From: Zarea fungicola
Taxonomy: Eukaryota > Ascomycota > Sordariomycetes > Hypocreales > Cordycipitaceae
DNA length: 64,000 nt
NCBI GenBank assembly: GCA_900169235.1
Contig: FWCC01000238.1
Span: 248,001-312,000 of the forward strand
Direction: 5' to 3'
The position numbers and the translations under genes were made by a program. Numbering within the stretch: the first letter of the stretch is position 1; each line of letters begins with the position of its first letter. Below are positions 46,050 to 58,658 of this stretch, in pieces. The notes beneath the pieces were generated by a model. The model did no database searches and was not told the origin of the DNA. It saw only the letters and a list, made by a program, of their open reading frames with translations.

Positions 46050-47395
46050 ATGTCCTCTTCGGGCTCGTCTTTTACCTCGTCCTCGCTCGGCCGTCCACCA
46101 ACGTATAGTCGTTCCTACGTCAGCCCGCTCGATTCCACCTGGACGCCGACTTCAGGTGTCTCCGTAGCCTCTGCCCCGTCGTCGATTGGAGGCTCCTTTG
46201 TGCCTCGCTCCAGTCTGCGTCCACTTGACATTGGGCCCCCGGGCTTCCAGGCCACCATGTATGTCCGCCAACGCGACTTGTGAGCCACTCCGGATTGCTA
46301 ATTGTCTCTGTGGTAGAACCCTCTTTCAAGACACCCCGGAAGAGCGGACGGTATATCTCGGACCCTGGGAAGTGGTCGGGTCCGAACAGCGCCGCGTGCT
46401 GTGGCAATGTAGCTACCAAAATGAGCTACTGGAGCATTATTGTGAGCCTCGACTGGCGATGCCACTCTGCCCAGACGCCAATGCTAACACTCTCCCAAGT
46501 GCCGTCAGATGTTCCCTCGGAGGTTTTCCCGCACACGCTACATTCTCGCCACAGGCAGTACCACGACCCGTCCGACATGGAGCGTTACGTGACATTTACC
46601 GAGCCGCATCGCATACGATACATTTCGGATGAGGGCGTCTGTATCCACGATCAATATATTTCCGTTAGATACGAATTCACGTCCGTAGACGGGTCGCTCC
46701 TCTTCCAAGGCGATGTGCGCCGGAAGGATCTGGTAGATTTTTATGACGTCGACGTGGTCTGGACAAATGTGCACGGCCGCACCGACAGCTACGGCAAGAT
46801 CAAGGGTATCGGTGCGATTCAGAGGCTCAAACTGTGGCGTGATAGATACACGACATGCCACTCTCTGACGGTGCTGGCGAATAAGACTGGTGGTTCATAT
46901 CGCGAATATGACGTACATAATTTCGAGGGAGAGCTGCGTGGCAGGGAAGACCGCACGAAACAAGTGCGTCTCATTGTACAGGGCCGACGCGGAAGTGCGC
47001 CGGAAAGCTCGCGGCGGTCCCTGGCACAGCGAATGCGACCGCGGGTGTTTTCCACATCCACAGGGCAGCCGTCGTCGAGCGAGCCGGGGGATCTTGATAT
47101 CAGATATCTAAGTATTCAATTTACGCACAGCGAAGGTACGTCACAACGGAACAAGAGCTGCCGCGGTTTTGTTTTCACAGTTAACATTTCCTTTCCTTTC
47201 CTCTTCTCGTGCGACACAGGGTACCGACGATTCTTGGAGACATGGTTGTATGCTCACAGTTCAGACAGAGAGTTTAATGGGGTGCCATTTCCACCGCACC
47301 ACTTTGAGTTGCCGTCACCGCAAATTCTCCCTGGCCAAGAAAACGACGCATCACATCGCCAACTGGGATCAGTTCCGGAACGCGATGATGGGTGA
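46050..47395 (+). CDS. Unrecognised protein, four exons
   Basis: I do not recognise this family. Exons 46050-46258, 46317-46441, 46500-47135 and 47220-47395 give 381 residues. The introns are 58, 58 and 84 bp (donors GTATGT, GTGAGC, GTACGT; acceptors GTAG, CAAG, ACAG); phases match at every junction and use three reading frames, which argues for a real gene. The first ~65 residues are Ser/Thr/Pro-rich and disordered. The body is a mixed alpha/beta region rich in Tyr, Arg and Asp (EERTVYLGPWEVVGSEQRR, RYISDEGVCIHDQYISVRYEF, YDVDVVWTNVHGRTDSYGKI). It ends with a charged Arg/Ser segment (RSLAQRMRPRVF) and a Pro/His-rich tail. No signal peptide or membrane span was seen. The exact ends of exons 1 and 2 are the least certain part. 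Confidence 0.65.
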
Positions 47396-49553
47396 CAAAT
47401 GATGGGGGTGACCCTGACCGAGGGCGTCGGAATAACAGAACAAGAATTCACATCTCACATCTCACATCCTTGCTGCCCGCGTCGTACGATCCTATTTTTT
47501 TTTCTTCGCCGAGGGTTGTGACCCTTGTCGAGCTAACAAGAAGGGAATGCGACGCCATATCGACAGTATGCATACAAAGCGGGGCGGCAGGACCATGAAT
47601 AAAGCAGAAACTTAATCTCGCTTACCCGGCCGGCATGATTCGGAATATAACAAAACAAAGCAAAAAACAAAATAAAACAAAGGCACAAGCTCTTGTACCG
47701 TTGTCTTTGTAGACGGAGAGACAGTTCTCCACCGTTTCAGCCAGTTCCGTTTGTCGCACAAGAGTTACAAGTCGCGGAAGATATGAGAAACGAAGGGCCA
47801 ATGGAAGATGAGATGACGAGGGCAGGAAAGAAATGACTGTGGTCCGAGTCTTTGCGGAGACAGCGAGTTACATGGCATTTTTCTGGACTTTCTGTAACAA
47901 ATGTCTCGGGTCCCCTCTCAAGGGCGGAAGTTTTGGGACCCCGAAACAGAGCGCCCACATCGTCTGTGGCGCTGTTGTCTCGATGCAAGGTACCAGGGTC
48001 CTGTTGCAGAGCCGGGGGATGGACTAGAGAAAAAAGAGAGAGAGAAAGAGAGAAATAAACAAAGCAAAAGCAAACCAACTCATATCCCCCCCCCCCCCAA
48101 AAAAACATTACACACCCACCTGCAACACCAGTGTTCCTGGTTTCAGACATTGTGTTGGAGAGACACGGAGCCGCTCGATCGAGCCTGTGCACGCAAAGAA
48201 TCACGATTGGATTACTTGCAGAGCGGGTTGCGGCAGGCCCTATTTTAGCTTGCATCATGCATGTGCAATGCCGAGATTTGGGGGAGAAGGGAGGGGAGCT
48301 TTTGTTTTTCCCGTGGTCCCAGAAAAAAATGAGATGAAGATGAATGAGATGACTTGCTGCAAGAGCACAGGTAAAACAGCACCCCCTGTCAGGTGCGGCA
48401 ATTGTCGCGTCAAGGGATATATAGATTTTAGACCTTGTGTCCAAGTTGATTAATAATGGAAAGGGAGAATATTGTGCAGACAAACGAGAAGGTTTGACCG
48501 CGTGAAGAAACCACTTTCTGTTTTTGTCTCGTATATTGTGGTAGGTTTGATTATCACGTCGATTACCGGGCATATTCCCACTATATAGAAAAGGGCTGCT
48601 TGTTGGCTGCATCGCGTTTCACAATTCATCCATGAATTGGATGGCAAAGAACACGGAAATCTCACGTCATGTCAAATAAACTAACCCAGTCGTGGACCAA
48701 CGTCTTGGGCAGCATGTAAATTTGAAGGTGTAACTAACTATATGGTTGAGGAAATCGTCCAGTAAATAAAAGACAAAAGGACAACAACAAAAATGTTCAA
48801 CCATGATCCGACATTTCAGTGACGAAATGTATCAACAAGAAAATCCCACATGATGATGATGATGGACCCAGGGGGGAAAAAAAAGGCTCAGCCAACACAG
48901 AGCGCCGACATCAAAACATGACATCGCAACAAACAAGCCCCTTTTTGCAAAGCCAGAATAAAAACGACGCCTTTCGTGTATTTTGCGTCTATAGTTCATG
49001 TATATTCGTTCCCTTTCCTGTTGTATATATAAATGCTGCTGTTAGGAACAGGGAGTGACCAAAAAAAAGAAATCTGGGCATGAAAGCCTTTGACCGTTGC
49101 GCGTAAATGAGCGGCCATAATATATAAAAGAGAAACGCGAATCAAAGGATCCATTTCGAGGCATTGAAAGAAAGAAAGAAACAGGAACCTGAAGAGTCGT
49201 ATATAAAGAGAGGGGGTTTTTTGAGAAAGAAAAAAAAAGAGAAGAGAAACAAGTAGAAACGCCGTTTCGCCATTCACCACGCAAAGACTGGTATCAAGTT
49301 CTTCTGTCAGGGACAAAAGAGGGAGAAAGATGAGGAGCAAGGAAAATGAAGCATGAGAAGGAGGGTCAAGAAAACGTCTTAACACGGCTTGTAAGACACG
49401 TGCGGCGGCGCATTAGAGATTAAGCTCAGGTAGCAAAGAGAGAGGCAGAGAGTGTCGATTCTGCCGAGGGGCTTAGTAGATGGAGTTTTTTTGGCGCAAA
49501 GAAGAGTGTTGAAGCGCAAGGGACAGATATTGAGATTGGACGAGTAGCGACGT
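47396..49553. other. 2.2-kb convergent intergenic region (unknown gene / flbC)
   Basis: Holds the 3' regions of the unknown gene and flbC. A 7-bp tandem (CATCTCA units, about 47453-47470), oligo-C/A and GA-rich low-complexity tracts are visible. A 291-codon ATG frame on the minus strand (48612-47737) has low-complexity translation and no domain and is not called. No other gene was seen. Confidence 0.5.
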
Positions 49554-50399
49554 TCATGACCCTTCCTGGCAAGCAATAGCCATGGCGAGGGCATCGAGGC
49601 CGCTCTTGGGTGCGTGCATGGCAGATGGGCGGCTATGCATAGGAAGAGTTGTGCTCGAAATCTGCCAAGCAGAGCGACCCCCACTGGCCATGACCGTGGG
49701 AGAGCGCAGCGGGGGAGCTGCGGGCAACGCATACTGGCGCACATCTAGCTCCAGGCCGCTGAGCGATGGGGAGGAACGACTGCGCACAGCGGTAGCAACA
49801 GGACGCCGTTCAGCAGCGATCGAAGACTTGTGGGCAGCAGCGCGGTGGCCACCAGCAGAGCTACGAGACTTGTCCTTGTAGTGCGTCTCGAGGTGCTGCT
49901 TCATGTTGTCGGCCCGGGTAAACTTCTTTTGGCAGCCAGGAAAGGTGCACTGGACAGCCTTTTCGGCAGTATGAATCTTGGAGTGGCGCGAGGCATGGCC
50001 CGAGGTAGTGAATGTCTTCTCGCAGCCATGAGAGTCGCGGAAGCGGCACGGGTAGCGCTTGGCAGGGCGATCTTGGCTGGTCATGGGGATATCATCTTCG
50101 TTGGAGGTGGAGCGGCTACTGGCGTAGTGCAGAGGGCGCTTTGTATTGGAAGCCCGGCTCGAGGGCTGTGAGGATGTGTAATTGTAGTCAAGCGCGGGTG
50201 TGAGTGGTGAGACGGCATCGCTGCCGCCGCTCATCTGGGAGTCGTAAGAGCTGGAACGCCAGAGTTGAGGGCTGCTGGGCGACGAGGCGCGTGAAGGAGG
50301 GGTAGCATAGGCATGAGCGGTAGAGTACGAGTAGTTTTGCGGAGGGACATCGTCATTGAGAAGGGAGACCCTACGGCCAGCTGCATTTAGCGCATCCAT
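49554..50399 (-). CDS. flbC: C2H2 zinc-finger developmental regulator, FlbC type
   Basis: Nuclear C2H2 transcription factor; in Aspergillus FlbC is one of the upstream activators of conidiation. Single exon, 281 residues, from the ATG at 50399 (MDALNAAGRRVSLL); the frame continues upstream but without an ATG. The amino-terminal half is Ser/Pro/Tyr-rich. Two adjacent fingers follow at about residues 115-170: YPCRFRDSHGCEKTF with HASRHSKIH (C-X7-C-X12-H-X3-H) and CTFPGCQKKFTRADNMKQH (C-X4-C-X12-H-X3-H). The spacing and wording (TTSGHASRHSKIHTAEKAV) are those I associate with FlbC. The tail is basic and Ser-rich. The gene is isolated between long non-coding tracts, and its upstream side is strongly pyrimidine-rich on the minus strand, in keeping with a long mRNA leader. 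Confidence 0.83.
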   Translation of the reverse strand: MDALNAAGRRVSLLNDDVPPQNYSYSTAHAYATPPSRASSPSSPQLWRSSSYDSQMSGGSDAVSPLTPALDYNYTSSQPSSRASNTKRPLHYASSRSTSNEDDIPMTSQDRPAKRYPCRFRDSHGCEKTFTTSGHASRHSKIHTAEKAVQCTFPGCQKKFTRADNMKQHLETHYKDKSRSSAGGHRAAAHKSSIAAERRPVATAVRSRSSPSLSGLELDVRQYALPAAPPLRSPTVMASGGRSAWQISSTTLPMHSRPSAMHAPKSGLDALAMAIACQEGS

Positions 50400-53300
50400 T
50401 GCGAGTATATGGTTGTGATTGTGGTTGGGGTTGGGGTGGCGCTGTATGGTACGGGTTACGGCGACGGCGGTATAAGTGGGAGTTGCGAAGCTATCGAGTT
50501 GGTAGGCAGGGGCCGCATTCAAGTGGTTCGACACGATTGAAAATGTGGTAGTAGCTGGTAATGTCGAATAATGAACCAACAGTCTTTCGCGAGAGGTGAA
50601 GGCTTGTTAAGAGCTATATTGTGAAGCTCTCTTGTAGGTAAAGGAACAGGAACAGAGTGGCGAGACGGGGAGGAGAGAGACGGCGCTGGAGGGCGTAGTG
50701 GTAAAATACCAAAAGTAGGATACGGAAAAAGGCGTAAACTGGGGGTGGAGGGAGGAAGATGGATACAGTAGTAGCAAAAGAGAGAGAGAGAGGTAGGAGG
50801 GGGGTGGGAAAAGGTTGCTGAAGAGGGTGAAGCCAGAGAAGGCGAAAAGAGAAACAGGATAGGGATTAGATGGGGATGAGGATGGGGATTTGAGCAAAGA
50901 GCCGCCCGTTTTAGGATTGAGGAGACGATGTACCGTTTGTGGCGGAATAGTGATGAGAAGGGACGCAAAGGTACATGACAGCATAGGTTGGCAGGTACTA
51001 CCAGTAAGTGAAGCTGGAGGGGTGGTAGTGACTCTCGGTGGGCAGGTGGATCAGTCGAGTGGACCCTCCCACTCACAGAGTTGGAGTACCTGGAAGGAAG
51101 GGGGTGTGGCAGTAGATTGATGTGGCAGGGCGGGGTGGCACAGCAGCGGCAGTAGCCAGCCTGGTTCAGAAGGAACGGGCAGCAGACCCGCACGCGGCCG
51201 GCCGAGGGAGAGAGTGAGAGTGAGAGCGCGCGAGATCGAAGAGACGGAGGGATGAATCGGGCATTTGGCCTGCAAATTTATCTCTTTCTACTAACTTTTT
51301 TTTTTTTTTTTTTTGCTAAAAAAAGAAAGAACAAAAACCCTACCAAGGGCAGTACGAGCTCATAAAGAAAGGTCTGCCGATCCAATACTTTGCATCATTT
51401 CCAACATGGGCAATTAAAGAATTGGCATGTCCATTTCACGTGGCATGTATCTAAGAAGAGAAAAGAAGAAAAGAAAAATCAAACATGATTGATGAAAAGT
51501 CAAGGCGAACCTGAAGAAAGCACTGCTCAACGCACACCCTTCCCTGCCCACTGGAACCCAGGCCCCGCTGCCAAGCTGCCCTGAAAGCCGGGCTGTGGGA
51601 ACTCGGGGTTTGCCAATGTGAATGTGCCTGCCTGAGCAGAGCCCCAAGGCCCAAGCTGAAGCGTGGCGGGGCAGGTTGTCCACAGCGGCTATAGTCGTCG
51701 GGGGTAGCGATGAAGCACCATCATCTACTGGGTAATGAAGGGAATGAAGTGGCCAATGTGCTGTCAAGGCTGCGAGAATGGCCGCCGGCCGACTACTGAG
51801 GCTGCCTACTGCAAGCGAGGTACTACTGATACAGGTAGGTAGTACGGAGTACAGATAGATGGCTGCCAAGTAACTTGCTGCATGAAATATTGCACCTCAA
51901 GGTTATTATATTCTGCTCCTTCCCCGCCCGCCATGGCAAGACAAGGGAGCTACGGACCGTCAGATGAGGCTGTGACATTGTCAGAAATGAGGCGCTTTTC
52001 AAAAAATCATGACTCTACAGCGGCAGGAAAGCATTTTGGTGCAGACTACTAAAATTTGGTCACCGACCCTACCATCACACAGCGGCTACTTCTCCATGCA
52101 AAGTAGCTCTCTGATGGCGAGTTTTTCTTCTCCTTTTTTTTCTCCCTCATTTTCTCTCCTTCTCTCAACGGACTTGTTGAACAAAAAGTCGAGCGACGGA
52201 CTGGTCGTCTGCATAGTGTGGCGCCCCCAAACACTCATTATGTATGTACACGTCCAGCTATCTCCACACCCCTCTCCATTTTTGGACCCTGAGACCCTAT
52301 TCCCACTTTTGTTCTGATGGATAATACAAAATCTCGATCTCCATCTGGAATCAATGTCCGTTTTTTTGTGTTATCGAAAAGAAGATTTTTTCCCTACTCT
52401 TGCTGGTATGTTTCTGACCATTTTTTCGCGATTAAAAATTATTCCCATTTTTTCTGAGTTTCTCCATTCCTTGATTCAGCAGCCCCTATCTATATGCAGT
52501 TTGTACGCCATATCTTCAATTTATGAAAAAGCAGGAGGCGTCTTGCGGAGAAAAGACTCCGTCTAGTTTTGTGACGTCAGGTTTCTGTCAGCCGTTGAGG
52601 GAAACGAACCCTTTTCCTCTCTCCCACTTGTCTGTGAATCAGGGACCAATTAGTCAATAAAATCTATTAGGGTCCAAAAAAAATGTTTTTTGTTTTTCCT
52701 GTTGGGTGTCATTTTGAACAATTGTAATCACTCTACTCCGCACAATGGAATTAGAAGCATGTCGTATTCAACCGATGATGCTGTACCTGAGCACACCGCA
52801 AGACAGAGGGGGGGGGAGAAGAAAAACGTAGGAGAGACCACTCCAGAATCTCGATCTCTTCTCTTTAGACCCTTTTTTTCTTTTTGGTATTCTTCTGATT
52901 ATTCTATAAAATCCTCGGCGTCGTACAACCCCGGCCGCCCTAAGGATGTCACCCATGTTCCCTTGCACCTACTCAACTGCTCCCCCGACTCCCACCAGCC
53001 CACGAATATTGTGACAAGCTCACGACGTCATATAGTCAGGTCTCTTCTCTACAGTTAGCCAGTTTGACCCCCAATAGCGGGGGTTCAATACCATGTCTCC
53101 CGGGGCGGATAGGCAAGCTAGAGAGGATGGAAGGCATGGTAATAAGGGCAAAGGCAACAATGCTGTGCAGATGGATACGCTGATGCACCTACACTAGGAC
53201 AAGCATGGTGAATGAAGAAATAATCCATTCTCCTACCCCTTGCATTTCGCTTTTGGCCGCACTCGTCCATATAATTACTCAAAATTTATTGCTTCTTGCA

Positions 53301-56300
53301 GCAAAGTGATGGTCAACAAAAAACAGACTACTAGCCGAGCCAGCCAGTCAGCGGCTTTGTAAGCAAGCCAGTTTACAAACGTACCAGTACAGCCTCGCCC
53401 ACTGTAGCCCACTGTAGCAAAACTAGTTATAGCAGCCCGGCCAGCTGGAAACGCCGGAGATGGGTTCTCCAAGAGGCGCTGTGGCTTGCACCAGGGGTCT
53501 TTTGCACCTGCCAGTACCGCACCAGTGCGCGAGGTGCCACACCTCGTTGCCAGTTGATAACAGGCAACCTGCTCGACACAGGTTAAGGTCTACTGGTGTA
53601 CGGGGTGGTCCGTAATAAGTCTTTGTAATGCGTGCCGAATAAGGACATGTCTTTGTACGCCAGTACATTCTGCTCGAGAGATCGGCATCGAACGGACACT
53701 TTGTGCCGCTTTTTTCTATTTATTTTGTTTTATTCCCTTTGGCTGCCTTACCATCCATAGGCTGCTGCTTATGTGCCCATTTAACTGCCGTCCCAAGTCA
53801 TCAAAACGTGGCTAGTTCTATCCATCGCTAAAACCATTGGGCGTTTTCTAATGTGCAAAGCGGATTTCGATACCGCACTGCCTACAGGGTTTGACTCAAC
53901 AGTCACATTATTGGACTACCTCCTTTTCGGGGTACCAGAAAAAAACAAAAACATGGGATTTCTAAACTTTGCCATCTTCACTTTAGTGGCATTCCCGGGC
54001 CCTTGGAGCCACCCAATCACCTGCCACTGTCCAGAGGGTCCCCGTTGCAAATTGCAACCCATTTTGTGTGCTTGTGCGGTTGTGTCTGCTAAGTAACAGG
54101 GGGTTTTTTTTTTTTGGTGGGGGGGTTATAAAAACATTTTAGTAGTTATTTCCTCTTTTACTTCAACTCAACTCTGACTCTCTGCCTGTTTTGTTCTGTT
54201 GGCATGGAACACAACTGAATCTCGTCCCGTTGACATCGTGTACAGGGTATCCCAGTTGCAATATTATATACCACTTAGCAGCATGACTGCGCCTTTAAAA
54301 ACCTCCCGTCTACAAAGCTTCCCAATAACATAGCTACATGCACATTTGGGCGCCTGTTTATTGGGCTCTCCGAAGGATGCAGTCACGATGATATCACCAC
54401 TAGCAAATGCCATGCATTAATGCGTCCCCAAAACATCCTGTGTCGACCCCAGAGAGAATGACCCTTTCCCAGCAGCCACCAACTATCTACTTGCAATAAA
54501 CGGCCAGTCCGCAAGCACCGTCCCCATAATACTGCCTTTGGTCCCTTGTTTTGTCCCCTAAAAAGGTCCCTGTAACTTGTTGCTTGCAGTAGTCTAGTTA
54601 GCGTACAAAGGCAAAGGCAGTGGACATGCTCCTCTAGCTTCCTGTGGCGTATGACCGTCCACCAGCCCCAGTGGCTCCACACCCTTGGGTCCCTGGACGT
54701 CCCACGACTTGCCAGGCTGACATGTCTAGCCTTTCTTCGGATCGGAAACTTTGCTGGTCCATCGGTCAACGACGCAACACTACAGTGCACATCCTTCTTT
54801 TTTCGGTCTCAAGGCCCATCAATCCGCAAAAGTGTCCACGGATCCCTGAAAGTGATCACCATTGGCAATACTACACGCCCTCACATGCATGGATAATTAT
54901 CTCGGCGACTGTACTTGACAACTACGAGGGAGAAAAAAGAAAACGGGAGAGAGAATACAATGGCTCTACAAATTAGCATGGTAATTTTGTTACCGAATCC
55001 TTCTTCTTCCTACTGAAAAATCACAGTTTGCTAGGGTAAATTTGCACCCTTGTCTCTCTGTTCTCTGCACCTTTTCGCTTCTCCATCACTACCTGCTACA
55101 AAAAAGCAAAAACAGAGGATTTGACATACGATCGCTGTAATCTGGTGATTGATAATATATCTTTCGGTGTTTTTTCTTGTTTTCAATTATGTTATAACTT
55201 TTAGCTATCACACCCACCCCATCACAATCCGGTGAGGTGGGACCCTGCCTACACACCGGCCCAGTAGGGAATGAGGTAGACGCGAAAAAGAAAAAACCAC
55301 CTGGCTACGTCATGGATCTCGACGAGGCACCTCTTATCAATGACTTGCTGCTTGCTACTACTGCAAGAGAGGAATTAAGATGAATCAGAACTCGGAATCA
55401 TCCACCCTCCCCGAGCGGAGCTGTCTCATGGGCACATTTGTTTCATAGCAACACATTGCTTTCGCAGTTCGGCAAAGAAGTCTTCAGTTTATTGAATAGT
55501 TTAACTGCAAGTAACCTTTCCTCCACCCCAAACTAAATCGATCGCCAGCGGACAAAGCTCCTTGTGAGAGCAGCCTGGACTTTTGATCTCGATCTCACCT
55601 CGCACAAGATCAGAGAGGGAAAAGACATTGTTTACCGGCTTCTGCATGTTTATACGACCAAATTTTTCTTCCTGTTGTTTTAATCCAACCTATCCTGGAG
55701 TTCGGGCCCCAACGGTTATAATCAACCGACTTGTTCCCGTCCAAGCTTGATTGCCAGTTTAGTTAGCCTCACTTCCGTATTTTCTCCCCCATTGCACATG
55801 ACACTATTGCGTGGTTGGCTTAGCTACCTGTTTGCTATTGATTTACTTCTGTTAAAGAGCTGAAATTAAAAAAAATATATATAGCAAGTGTAAAGTGTCT
55901 ACAACTGCCTCATGCGATCTTAATCACTCCACCTCGAGCAAACCTAAAACGGACCAAGATGCGCATATCATGCCAGCCATTGCGCGCCACCATGCTCCAT
56001 GCGTTTTGTAAGAGATTAGGAGCCCGAATCATGGGAAAGTGACAGTCCGGCCTGAGATGTCCATGTGATGGCCGATCCTTGTATCCTGGCACCGTGGTCC
56101 TCTCGCAAGCTCGTAAATCGAGACATTGGCGATTTTGCACGAGCCACACACAACGTTTGCTTTTCTCTCTCCGCCACACGTGCACATGCAATATTGAAAT
56201 ACCGGCATACGGATCTATTTTGGCGGAGTGATTGCTCCAGCTAGACCCCTCGCCGGGGTAATGGTCAGATCAACAATTATCTGGTGCTATACATAGAATA

Positions 56301-56847
56301 GCATGTCTTACTTTTTCTTGCGAACACAGCGAGGCGCACTAGATTGACCTGTGGACACAAGCATGACTTCACACGTTACATGAATGCACACACAGCGGAT
56401 AGGTTGGACATGGTATCCATGCATCTAGAGAACTATGGCTGGGTCAGTTGAATAGACGGACCTTGCCCGCAAACATCAGAGCTGTTATAAATTAGTTCCA
56501 TAGCTTAACAAGCAATCAACAGCAAGTAGGACATTCTGGTAATTGTATGGCTGCATGGGGACTAGCCACGGCATTGTATCACACTACTATCCATTCTTGT
56601 ATTATTACTAGGCCGCTTGACTTCGAAGGCGATGCTAACAGTCTATTGAAATCATACCAACATACCGCATCTATAGAGTCAACCTGTAATTGGTAAAATT
56701 ATAGATATAATAAAATTCATATAAGCGGCCCTAAATCTCATGTTATGTAGTCATAACAGAATTTACTTGATGTACCCGCAACGCCATACGCCCAAATCCC
56801 ATCACAATGCAAATATGCAAATCTAAAACCCAGCTCTCGCCGCTCCT
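50400..56847. promoter_or_regulatory. 6.4-kb gene-free region upstream of flbC
   Basis: The longest non-coding tract in the window, between the flbC start and the PRP31 stop. Near flbC (50400-51000) it is pyrimidine-rich on the minus strand and carries a 125-codon ATG frame (50984-50607). Other contents: an oligo-T19 tract (51296-51314), a TACGGAGTA element (51843-51851), a 10-bp direct repeat GCCCACTGTA (53397-53416) and a 7-bp perfect hairpin (53530-53546). From about 54.1 kb on it is A/T-rich with many stops in all frames. No protein or RNA gene could be supported. Confidence 0.5.
53530..53546. other. Perfect short hairpin
   Basis: CGAGGTG-CCA-CACCTCG, a 7-bp perfect inverted repeat with a 3-nt loop, in the non-coding tract upstream of flbC. 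Function unknown. Confidence 0.5.
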
Positions 56848-58658
56848 TTACTTTTTTGGCGGTGGACCCATGCTGCCCGCTCCTCCCGTGTTCTGTCTCT
56901 TCGACGCCGGCAGCTCCGGAATCTTGAAGCCACCATTCGACGACCCGGACCCGGAGCCGCCCAGCTGCGTAAACGTGCCGCCCTGGAACCAGCGATCCTC
57001 CTCTGCCTTGCGCTTCCTGCTCAGCTCCGCCTGCTTCTTCGGGTCGACCAGTTCCAGGCCTTGTACCGGTGTAAACGCAAGCGACGACGCCGTACCCGCG
57101 CCGCCGCCGAGCGTGCTGCCTACGCCCGACGTCCGTAGACCCTTGCCGCGCAGGTCCATGCTATTCGATTGACCGAACCCGCTAAGAGACGAGGCCGCGC
57201 CGCCGCCGACCGTGCTCGCCGCGCCCCAGCCTTTGTTCTTGGCGCTCAGCTTCGCCCGCGTCCGCTGGTCGACCTGCATGGTGCGGATGCGCCCGTCGTT
57301 GGCCGCGCCAATCATGCCCAGGCCGACAGTTCCGGAGCCCGTACCGTAGCCGACCTCGCGCTCCTCCTTGCCAAATGCCATGCGGTTCTGCGCCTGTCGC
57401 AGCTCCGTCATGGCGAGCGCCTCTTTGGCCTTGCGTGCGCGACGTCCGCCGCGCTTGCGCGAGGGCTTGTCGTCAGGTACGGGCAGCGCGCGCTGGCCCT
57501 TGTTGGCCGCTGGCTCCGTCAGCTTCTCCAGGCGGTCTAGGCACTGCGCCTTGAGGCTGTCGCCAGTAGACCCGTCGGGGCTGGAGTGGATGCGGTCGAC
57601 GCGGGCCGCCAGGACGAGCTTCGCCGCGACGATGCGCATCGCCTGCTTCTTGAGATCACTAGGAATGCCCCTGATAATCTCCGAGTTGTAGAGGAAGCCC
57701 TGCTGGCGGACACCAACGTTGGTCGCTAACCCAGCTTGGCGTTTCTTGGAGCCCCACGACGGGAGGTTGCATGCGGGTGTTTTGGATAAACCGGTCAGTC
57801 CGCCTGCGGCATTGAGAAACTGCGCCGCGGTGAGGGAGCCGATGAGCGCCGTCAGGTTGGGCGCAAAGATGTTCATGCGCGATTGCACGTAGTCCGTCAA
57901 GCTCGTCTTGGCGGCATGCAGCGCAATCATCATGTCGCACGCTTGGCGCACACGCATCAGCTCTTCTACTGACAAGTCCTGCCCCTTTGAAGTCGTGGCC
58001 TCGACTGTGACAATCATGAGTGACGGCCCATCGAGCACCGCCTTGAGCCCCATGCCCAGCGGATTATCGGTTGAGGTCTGCAGCGCCCTGATGTTATCCG
58101 AGTCCATGGGTCCGTTTCCCATGATGGATACCACCTTTGCGTATTCTAGAGGTGTCGTAACGAGCCGCTCGAGCTCAGGGAAGCGCGTCGAGTAGTGATC
58201 GCGGATAAACTTGTGTACCAGCGCCACCTCCCCATCAATCTGTGTAGAGAGGCTGTTGGACTGTGTCAGAAGGTGGTATTCGGGGTGATCCTCGATGTTG
58301 CCGACGTTTGCTTGCGTCGCTGGTTGCGATTGATAGTGCTTAATTTTCTACCAGGAGTCAGTAACAGCGCATGGTGAAGCATGAGAGAGCGCGGGTTTAC
58401 CTCTAGTATTGGCTCCAGCGTTGCCATCAGTCCTGCAACACTGCGCACGTCCTTCACCGTGCCAAATTGCATCTTTTCGATTTTCGCCTTGGCCGTCTCT
58501 TCATCATCCATGTCTTCGTCCTCCGGGGTGCCGTCGCCACCATCCAATTCCATGCCATCGTCGTTTGCGGTGGTAGTTTCGAGTCCATTTTCTAGCAAGT
58601 CAGCCTCGTCCCCCGAGCTACCGAAATCGTTGAGTAATTCGTCCGCGACGGTAGACAT
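56848..58658 (-). CDS. PRP31: Pre-mRNA processing factor 31 (U4/U6 snRNP)
   Basis: Nop-domain protein that binds the U4 snRNA 5' stem-loop with Snu13 and holds the U4/U6.U5 tri-snRNP together. Exons 58658-58401 and 58347-56848 give 585 residues; the 53-bp intron (GTAAAC donor, GTAG acceptor) is phase 0. The start MSTVADELLNDFG is followed by an acidic stretch. The Nop domain includes TALIGSLTAAQFLNAAGGL, LSKTPACNLPSWGSKKR and QGFLYNSEIIRGIP. Next is a basic segment RKRGGRRARKAKEA and the Prp31 C-terminal domain (NRMAFGKEEREVGYGTGSG, DQRTRAKLSAKNKGWG). The end is Gly/Ser-rich with a KRQ/PPPKK tail. It is divergent from CLF1 with 260 bp between start codons. Confidence 0.94.

Noticed and set aside
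47737..48612. 291-codon ATG frame on the minus strand
   Set aside because: Translation is dominated by low-complexity DNA (oligo-C/A, GA tracts), no domain, located in a 3' intergenic region. Long by chance standards, so worth an RNA check, but not supportable as a gene.
53050..53100. GGTTCAATACC resembling a tRNA B-box
   Set aside because: The A-box-like sequence is only about 30 bp upstream and no cloverleaf can be formed.
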